DNA of 50,381 nt from an uncultured Saprospiraceae bacterium (GTDB taxonomy: Bacteria > Bacteroidota > Bacteroidia > Chitinophagales > Saprospiraceae), in the NCBI GenBank assembly GCA_937967615.1, contig CALCMJ010000091.1, positions 1 to 50,381 of the forward strand, given 5' to 3'. A program made the translations under genes and the position numbers. The notes beneath the pieces were generated by a model that searched no databases, had not been told where the DNA came from, and worked only from the letters and a program-made list of their open reading frames with translations. Below, one piece after another: positions 19,301 through 27,606 of this stretch (the stretch's first letter is position 1; the number at the start of each line of letters is the position of its first letter).

Positions 19301-20697
19301 CATGTAGTCAATATGAAAACGGATTCCCAATTCAAAAATGGAATCCAGCGACTAGATCCTCTGGAACCAAGTTTATAGGATTAGGGTATTGTGGTATAAA
19401 TGAATTAAGAGTTAGTGTTTGGGATAATAAAGAGAATACGGATTATTGTAGAGTGTCTTTAATTATACATGGAGGTGCTTGTGATGCAATGGTACTACCA
19501 ATGGAAAGAATAGCAGGAAACATATCAACAGAAAATGATGACGCAATTCAAGATGTTGATGTAGAACTTATGACAGACAATCCAGAGTATCCTAGAAATT
19601 TCATGACACTCGACGATGGTAATTATGCCTTTGATGATAATATCATGTACACGCATTATGATATTTATGCTGAAAAGTCAGATAGTTATTTAAATGGTGT
19701 AAGTACACTTGATCTCGTATTCATACAAAGACATATTCTTGGATTACAAGAATTTGATAGCCATTATAAATCCATTGCCGCAGATGCAAATAACGATTTT
19801 AATGTTTCAGGAATTGATCTTGTTGAAATACGTAAATTGATTTTAGGTATCTACGAAGAGTTACCTGAAAATAAAAGCTGGAGATTTGTAGATCCTGAAT
19901 ATACAGAAGAGATTGATGCTCCATTCCCTTTTGCAGAGACAATCAAAATTGATCATTTTTCTGAATCAGAATTGAATGAAAACTTTATAGGAATTAAAAT
20001 TGGAGATGTAAATGGTACTGCTTCTGTTAATTTCTCATCAATAAATTCTGAAAACAGATCAGGTGAAAAATTAGAGTTTATATTAGATTATGCTGATGAT
20101 GGAAGCATCATATTTAAAGCCGGTAAGAATTTCACAAATGTATATGGATTCCAATTTAACGGAGAATTCACTGGTGATCTTTATGACCTGCAAGCAGAGA
20201 ATCTAAACTTGAACGACAACAATTTTGTTATCAACAATAATACACTTGCAATTAGTTATAGCAGCTCTGAAGCCGTATCATTTGTTGAAGGAGAAACTCT
20301 GTTTAGTCTTTCAGGAAACCTTAATAAAGCTGTTCTGCTTCCAAATGCTAGAATAACAAATGAAGCATATATTGGAAATGAACTGAAATTGACTGGAATT
20401 GAATTTAGAATATTGAATAAGAATGGAAATAGTGTAAATACTACATTATACCAAAACACACCAAATCCATTCAGTGCTACGACTACAATTTCTTTTGATC
20501 AAGCTGAGAAAGCAGTTGCCCGCATTTCAATAATTGATGTTTCAGGTAAAGTGCTTAAAGTAATTGAAGAAGAGTTTGAGCAAGGATTTAATTCTGTATT
20601 AATCACCAAAAAAGAACTCAATGCGACTGGTGTTCTTTACTATAGATACGAGAGCGGAATCTATACAAACACTAAAAAGATGATTGTACTGGATTAA
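13366..20697 (+). CDS. Giant T9SS-secreted protein A: PKD, HYR-like repeats, dockerin-like region
   Basis: A 2443-residue exported protein with a signal peptide (about 1-27). Order of parts: a Cys-rich N-terminal domain (about 28-227), two PKD-like domains (about 228-325 and 324-415, the second with FQWDFGDGG), then HYR-like domains from about 415. Four of the HYR-like units form an 81-residue tandem array (583-907). From 908 to the end the protein matches its downstream paralogue over about 1535 residues. That shared part has a dockerin-like region (about 2106-2165, with NGVSTLDLVFIQRHILG and SGIDLVEIRKLILG), a cohesin-like beta domain, and a T9SS type A sorting domain (about 2365-2443). No catalytic motif was recognised. 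A cell-surface structural or adhesive role is inferred. A strong hairpin terminator follows. Confidence 0.9.
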   Translation: MMNVSKFSREFVMIFAFCILSIAGFSQICIDGDYCPNPTGGDPAGNCADPTVVDEWASAFDSVFTGASGSCEFAEIFVTVIDGTLYMAIVKGNEGAAHFFAYFDTDCDPTTGDLAHGGADKVLQFRVRQSGNPSLEILGVRCWDAASGDFGPLMGGGIGMIADGASDACGGVDLNFVEMSYPIEGVFDPCQEGCSSVTLTWIESVSGWSENSSFCDAEFTNFEIPVNEIPTADFNFPPGPICVGESVIYDATSSIDNIPVDDVLTYCWDIDYPGSGPIVCDDTNPIITVTYNTAGIYQIALVVEDSYGCMDTAFIVTDMLEVVEAPVAAGTVTLDPCTLELTYDGSASLDGGGLDNLEFQWDFGDGGISTTETGTYTYADCAGTGIVTLIITDPDIASPDCQMDTIMFPIVYDTTPPIVTCPPAVTVGCTDPIPTFTSIADFLAAGGTIVDDCAGVTIAITNEVVSVGTCPVSQVITYTYEIADLCGNVGSCDFEVNVVTDQLPVILTCPPDVILECGMSTDTADLGVPVFEPNPCGINLVVVDVVMGGSCPDEMEIMRTFTAVDPCLGDVSCVQIIMITDPTPPMFDDPIPADLLVECAADVPPPPIINMTDNCGSMFMIMPVDVILPGTCPNDFILQRTWSMADPCGNIASATQTITVSDVTPPTIDDPIPADLIVNCAVEIPAGLDLNVSDNCGGPDLVSPVDVTISMGVCVNDVLIERTWTYADECGNEVSATQTIESVSIPPTFDGTAPVDLMLECASDIPAPIDLPVTDNCDGADIVSPVDVTVSMGTCLNDIVIERTWEYTNSCDFTISMMQTITVLDITMPVFDPAPPADVEVECAADVPAPIDIAWTDNCGGSGTASPVDVILPGGCPNRFTVERTWTAIDECLNEFTHTQIIAVDDITPPLLVCQDVTVDFEGNPNVVLVPDDFIVSVSDNCGAFTITADPPEFHCSDILPDTTAMVEIIATDDCGNEFVCIANITFINFAPMELFCPGDTTIFLGPGECNAVVPYIVSGINPCGDPPIITQIDTSGYTTGDGFPIGTTFQEYMATNEFGDTLTCSFNITVIENDDPNDALVCNDLVNISVDQNCMVEITGDVILEGNNYGCEDSLIITIFTIYGDTVLNPITFDPDYSPTNNNYVVCVTDPNSGNTCCGEIHLEDKLDPAIQCPCPPGAWMTDPACQRTCLNINQIMNGQIGQPDVSDNCVGVVPVFGGANLIEQAECGAYIVEQFWSLTTDVYDGQNFPEINCTNEYYISPVDISLVTVPPDVVIDCTDSGNTDITHPDNTGYPRLGGDLLDSQDQNPFCNIYAAYTDVEIPSCGTECGNVMKVARFWTIVDWCTGVTEEFYQLIKVADDEGPTIQMEDVYTSTNAWKCSADIWFTDPQLHDNCSYDLDWYIVSTNSGATLVDVNGQQNSNNPKQHALNVPKGTWEFVIGSTDCCGNLGSTTINVTVADLTAPVPVAKEYITVSLTSGGLDPDGIAKIFYTSLDEGSHDNCTDVFIEIRRETDACGINGNSTYSNKIPAICDPWYNSNDHDYGELVKFCCEDLTEVDGDAMYGMVKVWMRVWDDANMDGEYGSYTYYDNPGNDHDYCEFDDNFNEVWSWVRVENKTEANLICPPDITIPCDWDYTDLSITGSSAGSTTCGTAEVMYEDWADIHCGEGYVLREWSIPGYDYKCTQTITITPIITPLEVVCPVDPATQSNKVIVDCADYDIPEPWVSSAACSLTGISSDIDTFWFEAGACYKVIKTWRIVDWCSGEEVFCDFTVSLIDTDAPMVTCQDTCIGVDDFWDADGDGNTCEFANNIILTNSAGDDGDCGSEWIKWLIQVDYWGDGVVEYEGSSFVPHNSSNYVAPTQSGADVSVSLNKNAASAEWARHIIKWKAFDGCGNVNQCTQVLEVGDKKAPTPYCIEISTALMDTDPPLVEIWAIDFNADSFDNCTAKNQLLYTFDQVSPVFSKITQTHCFDESGEVPCSQYENGFPIQKWNPATRSSGTKFIGLGYCGINELRVSVWDNKENTDYCRVSLIIHGGACDAMVLPMERIAGNISTENDDAIQDVDVELMTDNPEYPRNFMTLDDGNYAFDDNIMYTHYDIYAEKSDSYLNGVSTLDLVFIQRHILGLQEFDSHYKSIAADANNDFNVSGIDLVEIRKLILGIYEELPENKSWRFVDPEYTEEIDAPFPFAETIKIDHFSESELNENFIGIKIGDVNGTASVNFSSINSENRSGEKLEFILDYADDGSIIFKAGKNFTNVYGFQFNGEFTGDLYDLQAENLNLNDNNFVINNNTLAISYSSSEAVSFVEGETLFSLSGNLNKAVLLPNARITNEAYIGNELKLTGIEFRILNKNGNSVNTTLYQNTPNPFSATTTISFDQAEKAVARISIIDVSGKVLKVIEEEFEQGFNSVLITKKELNATGVLYYRYESGIYTNTKKMIVLD
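15112..16086 (+). repeat. Four tandem HYR-like units of 81-82 codons inside giant protein A
   Basis: Units start at 15112, 15355, 15598 and 15844, with a period of 243, 243, 246 and 243 bases. Each begins with a motif like TPPxFDDPIPADLxVECA. Each then continues with DNCGG, SPVDV, and an ERTW segment, and ends in a ThrGln-rich strand. The repeats are clear at protein level but diverged at DNA level. Confidence 0.85.
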
Positions 20698-20716
20698 ACC
20701 TCAAATCTTATAAAAA

Positions 20717-20753
20717 AAAGGGCTATTCAATGGAATTGAGTAGCCCTTTTTTT
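20717..20753 (+). terminator. Intrinsic terminator after giant gene A
   Basis: GGGCTATTCAA (20720-20730) pairs with TTGAGTAGCCC (20736-20746), an 11-bp stem with one T-G wobble and a 5-base loop. It is followed by seven T. It separates the two giant genes into different transcripts. Confidence 0.88.
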
Positions 20754-20909
20754 ATTCAAGACTCGCATTTGCAAACATCTCTATATCAAATACTTACATA
20801 ATTGTTTTTTTAACAACTATTATACATATAGAATTATTAGAATATCTTACTTTTAGTAATTCCAACGAGTATTTAGCACAATTGAAATCGATCAAAGAAA
20901 AAACAATAC

Positions 20910-23900
20910 ATGCTAAAAAACTTGGCCAACCTAAAGTGGACAGCAAATTTGCTGCTGGTACACCTTTCTTTATTACTCTTTTCCTTCACGCTGTCTGCGG
21001 AAGGCACTAAGCAAGTTTCTCCCCTAGAAGAAGACATTGTTATCTTAAATATATACCAAGAAGGCTTTGCTAACTATGGGACTCATGGAACAGCAAAAGC
21101 AATGAGTTTCACCATAAAAGATGCAAGTGAAACCGTATATATAGGATTATCCCAATTAGTCAATGCCAATGGTCAGTTTGTATCAAAAGAATTTTCATTC
21201 AGAATAATAGATCCTAACGGAAATATAGTGCATGGTCCGTTTCTAGTCAATAGTACTAATGCAAACGGAGATGATTATTCTGACATTATCAATGGCCCAG
21301 ATATGCTAGGCACAGGAGAAGGATATGCTCTTGATGATGATCGTTTTATTTTCTCTCCAAGTCTTCCAGGAGAATATTCAATAGAATTTGAAATGGAGGA
21401 TGGTGGCACAACGGCATACGGTCCTAGGCATTGGGATATCAGCGTGTCTGATGCAAGTTTCAATATTATTGATGGAAGACTTTGGTCCAAATGTTGGGGC
21501 TTTAGAACTCCCTGTTCTGAAGAATCAAATTGCTCTGGCGATCCTTATGCAAAACCATTTAATGGAAGTGTATTTGCACTTACAGATGATGGTTATGTAC
21601 ACGAACTTGATTTTGAAAACTCAGGATTTAGGGGTCTTTCTTTTGTTCTAGCTTTTAATATGACCGGACCGGGAACTACTGGAGATCCTGCACAAGATAG
21701 AAGATCAATAGATGGAATAGATTCTGATAACAAGCCTGCAACTAACCCAGTCTATAAAGTCTTTCTCCATGACCCAGATCCCGTATGTTATACTGAAGCT
21801 GTTATAGGACAAATTCTATCAGGACCTGACTTTTCTTTTGACGTGTGTACATTCTCAGATGGGCTTTTTGAATTTGAACTTAGTAAAGCTGGACTTGTAG
21901 AATTACTTGTTGATCTAGACGGTAATGATGGTGTCTATACAGAAGGAACTGCAGACACACTTCTCGTAAAGCGTATTTTAATAACAGATCCGCTCAACAA
22001 CTTTATTGAATGGGATTTAGTTGATGGTCTGGGTAATAAGATTGCAAACAATGCAAATTTTAATATTGCCCTTACCTTTTTTGAAGGTGAGATTCACTTT
22101 ATGCAATATGATGTGGAGTACAATAATCCTGGTTTTGCATTAAACGTTTTGCATCCTCAAGAAAACACCTATCAAGATATTTTCTTCTATGATGACAGCA
22201 ACTTGGACCCTACGGATAGAGATGCAAATCTAGATTCTGATGGGAATTCTTCTACAGGACCTACCCCATTACTAGTAGAGCTTAATGGCTGTGCTTCCCC
22301 TTGTCATAAATGGAATTACTCAGGAGACAATTCTGACGGTTATGGAGAAAGGAATACTATAAATACTTGGTGGTTTGGTCAAGTAACAGCACAAGCGAGT
22401 TCGGTCGTATTAGGCAGTACAGATCCCCCCAGTTTTGATTGCCCTATAGATCTTGCTGTTGAATGCATGAGCTCCATTGATACAAGCATCACTGGATCAA
22501 TTACAAATATAATGGATGACTGTGCCACGCCAGGTGACATAATAATCACATTTTTAGATAATGCCCAACTCACAGGATGCAACGGAACTGGAAACATAAT
22601 CAGAACGTTTTATGTTGAAGATCCAGATGGCAACATTGATTCATGTTCTCAAACACTTACGATCGTTGACACCTCTCCCCCAGTAATTGTTTGTCCTCCT
22701 GATGTTGTCATAACATGTGCTGAGTCCATTGATACTATTTTGAATGGAGTACCAAATGTAAACGAAAACTGTGGTGGGTATACAATTAGCTTCATTGATA
22801 GTCCTTCAGGTTTTGATGGTACGTGCACAAATCAAGTAATAGGTTTTATAAGTAGAGAATTTACTGTAGAAGACGATTGTGGATTATCGAGCACATGCAT
22901 TCAAATTATAACTGTTGTAGACACGTTAGCTCCCATAGCTGTGTGCAATGATATCACAATAGATTTTATGGGCGAACCAACAATCACGATTGATCCTTCT
23001 ATTCTAGGAGTAGGAAGTACAGATGATTGTAGCTCTGGACTAATTTATTCTTTGGAACAAGAAACATTTGATTGTTCAGATTTTGTACTCAATCCAATAC
23101 TCATAGTAGATCTGAGTGTTCTTGATTCTTGCAACAACGAAACAATATGTTCTGCGGAAATAACATTCGTTGGGCTTCCTGAATTGGAGCTAGATTGTCC
23201 TATGGATACATTGGTCCAACTTGATTCAGGAGATTGCGGTTTCTTGTACCACTATATCATCAGTGCGTCTAACCCCTGTGGAGCTGAACCAGTAATCATT
23301 CAAACAGATACTTCAGGATATACTTCTGGAGATAATTTCCCTATAGGAATTACAGAACAATCCTACTTAACGTATAATGAGTACGGAGATACACTTACAT
23401 GTACATTCTTTGTTGAAGTTTTAGAGTTTGTGCAAACGAATTTTGCAATTGTTTGTAATTCAAATCTCAATATTTCTGTAGACGGTGCATGTGAAGTACT
23501 TATTACTGCAGATATGTTATTAGAAGGAGATATCTACAGATGCTATGATGATTATTGGATTGGTGTTCATACTATTGACTCCATAGAAATTGGAAATCCA
23601 ATCATAACCTACGATCCAGGATATTCTAACAACACTTATATAATTTCGATTATTGATCCTCTTACAGGAAATAGTTGTTGGGGTACTGTCGTATTAGAAG
23701 ATAAATGGGATCCATCCATAGAATGCGATTGCCCTCCAGGTGCGTGGTTGACTGATCCTGTATGCAATAAAACATGTTTTGATGTAGACCGAATAATAAA
23801 TGGCCAAATAGGTATTCCAGAAGCATCTGACAATTGCGAGGGAGCAATTCCAATTTATGGTGGGTATGAAATTGTTGAGGGAGCGAATTGTGGTGAACTT

Positions 23901-26900
23901 TTAATCTCCCAGTTTTGGACAATTGAGATTGAAGGTTATAATGGTGGAAGTTTTCCTGAAGTCAATTGTACGAATGAATTCTTTATCAGCCCTCAAGGAT
24001 TAGATGCAGTTACCATTCCTGATGATGCCTTCGTGGACTGCTCTGACACTGGCGATCCAAATTTAACGCATCCTGACAATACAGCTTATCCTAGATTAGG
24101 AGGAGATAACTTAGGACATTATGATGAAAATGATAATCCATATTGCATGATTTTTGGGGCGTACTCAGACTTAGAAATTCCTGCATGTGGAATTGCATGT
24201 AACTCTACAAAGATTATAAGAACTTGGACACTTTTAGATTGGTGTACTGGTGAGATAAGAGAAATTGTACAATTTGTTGTAATCATGGATGCAGAAGCAC
24301 CTAGCTTGGAAACTGCAGACATTCTTGTAAGTACTTATGCTTGGGAATGCAGTGCGGATATTTGGATACAAGATGTTTTGATACACGATAACTGTGATAC
24401 AAATTTAGATTGGGAATTGATAAGCACAAACTCTGGTGCTACGCTCGTAGACGAAGACGGGAAAACTAACACACAAAAACCCAAGAAACATGCACTTGAA
24501 GTACCAAAAGGACAATGGGAATTTATCATAGGAAGTACTGATTGTTGCAATAATATTGGGTTGGATACCATACAGGTAGAAGTGAGAGACTTAGTCGCTC
24601 CTGTTGCAGTTGCTTTACAAAATATTGTACTTAGTTTGACTAACACTCCTTTTGATTCAAATGGGCTAACTAAAATTTATGCAGAAAGTTTGGATGAAGG
24701 CAGTCATGATAACTGCACAGATGTTCGTTTTGAAATCAGAAGAGAGACAGATGCTTGTGGTGTAGAAGGAAATACAACATTCAGCAATAAACTACCTGCA
24801 TTTTGTAATCCTGACTACAGCCCAAATGATGCAGATTATGGGCATTACGTTAAATTTTGTTGCTCTGATCTTGTAGAATTCAATTCTGATAGCACTGGGC
24901 TATTTGGAATAGTGAAAGTCCTATTACGTGTTTGGGATGATGCTAATATGGATGGAATTTATGGTAGTTATACATACTTTGATAATCCAGGGACAGATCA
25001 TGATTACTGTAATTTGGATGATAATTATAATGAAGCTTGGTCATACATACGCGTAGAGAGTAATACTATTCCTGATGTGATGTGTCCTCCTGATATTACA
25101 ATTCCATGCGACTGGGACTATACAGACTTGAGCATTACTGGTAGTGCGGGAGGGACAGGTACATGTAGTAATTTCATTGCGCAATATTCAGATTGGGAAG
25201 AAGTGCATTGCGGCGAAGGGTATATATTAAGAGAATGGTATATCCCTGGGACAGACTATAGCTGTACGCAAACAATAACAATAACTCCCATTTATGATTT
25301 TAGTCTTCAGTGTCCTGTAGACGAACAAACGCAAGAAAATCATGTAAGAGTAAATTGCGATGACTACGATATTCCAGACCCTTGGTACACAACTGGAGCG
25401 TGCAACCTGGTAGGTGTAAGTACTCAGATAGATACATTTTGGTTTGAGCCGGGTGCATGCTATACCCTTATCAAGCAATGGCACTTTGTAGACTGGTGTA
25501 CAAATGAAGAATACACATGCGATTTTTCAGTAACTCTTATAGACAACAATGCACCTGACCTTATGTGTCAGGATACGTGTGTAGCAATTAATGACCATTG
25601 GGATGAAGACAATAATGGAATTTATTGTGAACTTAAAAATGATATTATACTCACTCAAATGGCGAGTGATGATGGATCATGTGGAAGCGAATGGATTAAG
25701 TGGTTAGTACAAGTCGATTATTGGACTGATGGCACTATTGATAAAGAATACAGTAGTTTTATAAGTCATTCAAATCCAAACTACATCTCCCCTTCTGCAA
25801 TGAACACGACTATTCAAATTAGGCTTGATAAAGAAGACGCTTCTGCGGAATGGGCCATGCATAGTGTGAAATGGAAAGCATTTGATGGCTGCGGTAATGT
25901 AGGTCAATGCACTCAATTCGTAGAAATAGCAGATAAAAAAGCACCTAGTCCCTATTGCATAGGAATCAGCACAGCATTAATGGATCTAGATGAGGCAAAC
26001 TATGTAGAAATTTGGGCAAATGATTTTGACAAAGGCAGCTTTGACAATTGTACGGAACAAAGTGAACTGTATTTCACCTTTGATGGAATAGCTCCAATTC
26101 TTTCTAAGTTAGACCAAGTGCACTGCTTTGATGATATGGGCGAAGTTCCTTGCAGTCAATATGAAAATGGTTATCCTATCCAAAAATGGGATCCGGATAA
26201 AAATACATCTGGCACTAAATTCGTAGGCTTGGAATGGTGTGGCGTAAATAATCTAAACATGAGCATATGGGATCAAAAGCTTAACACAGATTATTGCCAA
26301 GTGGAACTCATTATCCATGGAGAAGCTTGTGATACTATGGGAACAGGTTTAATGATTGCAGGAAAAATTAAAACCCTCCAAGGAGATAATGTGACTAATG
26401 TTACCGTTCAGAACTATAATTTAAATCCGAATTATACTGCCGAGATGACAACTGGAGAAGACGGATATTTTGCATTTCCTGACAATCAAATGTCTGAAGA
26501 TTTTGAATTACGCGCTAGTAGAAATGATGATTGTTTGAATGGTGTCACTACGCTGGATATTGTCCTTATTCAACAACATATTCTTGCAATCAATCAGATA
26601 GAAAACCCATATAATAAAATAGCAGCTGATATTAATAGCGATGAAAAAATTTCAGCAATTGATATTGTAGAACTCAGAAAATTAATACTTGGTAAAATTG
26701 ACAGCTATACTTCTAATGACAGCTGGCGTTTTGTAGACAAAGATGCTTACATGGATTCTATTATGCCATGGCCGTTTACGGAAGTTGCAAATATTAATGA
26801 TCTGAACACTAGCCAAATGAATGAAGATTTCATTGGAGTTAAAATTGGTGATGTGAATAATAGTGTGGTTGCCAACTTTACTAACCTAGACATGGATACA

Positions 26901-27536
26901 CGTGACAAAACGTTTATACGTTTCTCTTACAGAAAGACAAGTGAATTCACATATGAATTCACTGTAAACGAAGACATAAATAATTTTTATGGCTTCCAAT
27001 TAATATTGATTGGAGAATCTAATATTTCTGATATCCATGGGTCTGCAATTCAGTTAAATAAAGACCATTTTGTAATAGAAGATAATTCAATTAAACTCAG
27101 TTATTCTCACCCTTCTGGAATAGACTTAAAGAAAGATCAAATTGTTTTTACTTTAAAGACGGATACGCGATCTAATCAATTTGAAATCTTAGAAAGCAGT
27201 ATTCAGAATGAACTATACTTTGGAAGTCCAATAGAAAAAACTAAGATTGAATTGCAAAAAACAATTATCGAAAATGAATTAATTGTGCTCCAAAATTCTC
27301 CGAACCCTTTTTCAAATAATTCTATAATCCAATTTTATCTCCCTCTAAAGGAAAATGTTCAATTGGACATATTCAATATTGCAGGTAAGAATGTATTCAG
27401 TCGTAATATAGAAGGGGTTCAAGGATGGAATAATCAATCTATTCGTTCTGGTCAGCTAAGTGCTAAAGGATTAATGTATTATAGAATCTCAACACGAACA
27501 CAGAATAAGACAAAACGAATGATGCTGATTGACTAG
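20910..27536 (+). CDS. Giant T9SS-secreted protein B, paralogue of A with a different N-terminus
   Basis: A 2208-residue exported protein with a signal peptide (about 1-30). The N-terminal ~500 residues are unlike protein A and unrecognised. They look like beta-sandwich segments with acidic loops such as DLDGNDG and TDRDANLDSDG. Two HYR-like domains follow (about 503-590 and 590-672). From residue 673 to the end it aligns with protein A from 908 to its end, the same length of about 1535 residues. This part includes a dockerin-like region near 1872-1928 (NGVTTLDIVLIQQHIL and SAIDIVELRKLILG), a cohesin-like domain and a T9SS type A sorting domain at about 2130-2208. A tandem duplication with exchange of the N-terminal part is inferred. 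The two probably assemble at the cell surface, but their function is unknown. Confidence 0.9.
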   Translation: MLKNLANLKWTANLLLVHLSLLLFSFTLSAEGTKQVSPLEEDIVILNIYQEGFANYGTHGTAKAMSFTIKDASETVYIGLSQLVNANGQFVSKEFSFRIIDPNGNIVHGPFLVNSTNANGDDYSDIINGPDMLGTGEGYALDDDRFIFSPSLPGEYSIEFEMEDGGTTAYGPRHWDISVSDASFNIIDGRLWSKCWGFRTPCSEESNCSGDPYAKPFNGSVFALTDDGYVHELDFENSGFRGLSFVLAFNMTGPGTTGDPAQDRRSIDGIDSDNKPATNPVYKVFLHDPDPVCYTEAVIGQILSGPDFSFDVCTFSDGLFEFELSKAGLVELLVDLDGNDGVYTEGTADTLLVKRILITDPLNNFIEWDLVDGLGNKIANNANFNIALTFFEGEIHFMQYDVEYNNPGFALNVLHPQENTYQDIFFYDDSNLDPTDRDANLDSDGNSSTGPTPLLVELNGCASPCHKWNYSGDNSDGYGERNTINTWWFGQVTAQASSVVLGSTDPPSFDCPIDLAVECMSSIDTSITGSITNIMDDCATPGDIIITFLDNAQLTGCNGTGNIIRTFYVEDPDGNIDSCSQTLTIVDTSPPVIVCPPDVVITCAESIDTILNGVPNVNENCGGYTISFIDSPSGFDGTCTNQVIGFISREFTVEDDCGLSSTCIQIITVVDTLAPIAVCNDITIDFMGEPTITIDPSILGVGSTDDCSSGLIYSLEQETFDCSDFVLNPILIVDLSVLDSCNNETICSAEITFVGLPELELDCPMDTLVQLDSGDCGFLYHYIISASNPCGAEPVIIQTDTSGYTSGDNFPIGITEQSYLTYNEYGDTLTCTFFVEVLEFVQTNFAIVCNSNLNISVDGACEVLITADMLLEGDIYRCYDDYWIGVHTIDSIEIGNPIITYDPGYSNNTYIISIIDPLTGNSCWGTVVLEDKWDPSIECDCPPGAWLTDPVCNKTCFDVDRIINGQIGIPEASDNCEGAIPIYGGYEIVEGANCGELLISQFWTIEIEGYNGGSFPEVNCTNEFFISPQGLDAVTIPDDAFVDCSDTGDPNLTHPDNTAYPRLGGDNLGHYDENDNPYCMIFGAYSDLEIPACGIACNSTKIIRTWTLLDWCTGEIREIVQFVVIMDAEAPSLETADILVSTYAWECSADIWIQDVLIHDNCDTNLDWELISTNSGATLVDEDGKTNTQKPKKHALEVPKGQWEFIIGSTDCCNNIGLDTIQVEVRDLVAPVAVALQNIVLSLTNTPFDSNGLTKIYAESLDEGSHDNCTDVRFEIRRETDACGVEGNTTFSNKLPAFCNPDYSPNDADYGHYVKFCCSDLVEFNSDSTGLFGIVKVLLRVWDDANMDGIYGSYTYFDNPGTDHDYCNLDDNYNEAWSYIRVESNTIPDVMCPPDITIPCDWDYTDLSITGSAGGTGTCSNFIAQYSDWEEVHCGEGYILREWYIPGTDYSCTQTITITPIYDFSLQCPVDEQTQENHVRVNCDDYDIPDPWYTTGACNLVGVSTQIDTFWFEPGACYTLIKQWHFVDWCTNEEYTCDFSVTLIDNNAPDLMCQDTCVAINDHWDEDNNGIYCELKNDIILTQMASDDGSCGSEWIKWLVQVDYWTDGTIDKEYSSFISHSNPNYISPSAMNTTIQIRLDKEDASAEWAMHSVKWKAFDGCGNVGQCTQFVEIADKKAPSPYCIGISTALMDLDEANYVEIWANDFDKGSFDNCTEQSELYFTFDGIAPILSKLDQVHCFDDMGEVPCSQYENGYPIQKWDPDKNTSGTKFVGLEWCGVNNLNMSIWDQKLNTDYCQVELIIHGEACDTMGTGLMIAGKIKTLQGDNVTNVTVQNYNLNPNYTAEMTTGEDGYFAFPDNQMSEDFELRASRNDDCLNGVTTLDIVLIQQHILAINQIENPYNKIAADINSDEKISAIDIVELRKLILGKIDSYTSNDSWRFVDKDAYMDSIMPWPFTEVANINDLNTSQMNEDFIGVKIGDVNNSVVANFTNLDMDTRDKTFIRFSYRKTSEFTYEFTVNEDINNFYGFQLILIGESNISDIHGSAIQLNKDHFVIEDNSIKLSYSHPSGIDLKKDQIVFTLKTDTRSNQFEILESSIQNELYFGSPIEKTKIELQKTIIENELIVLQNSPNPFSNNSIIQFYLPLKENVQLDIFNIAGKNVFSRNIEGVQGWNNQSIRSGQLSAKGLMYYRISTRTQNKTKRMMLID

Positions 27537-27583
27537 AACATTTATATGTAATGTTTCACTTTAATTTGCGACATATAAATGTT
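27537..27583. repeat. 13-bp perfect inverted repeat between giant gene B and the amidase gene
   Basis: AACATTTATATGT (27537-27549) starts right after the stop codon of giant gene B and is matched exactly by ACATATAAATGTT (27571-27583), with a 21-base loop. No T-run follows, so a classical terminator is doubtful. A mRNA 3'-end stabilising hairpin or a regulatory site before the amidase gene are alternatives. Confidence 0.5.
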
Positions 27584-27606
27584 GATTGTATTGCTATCTT
27601 TATAAA

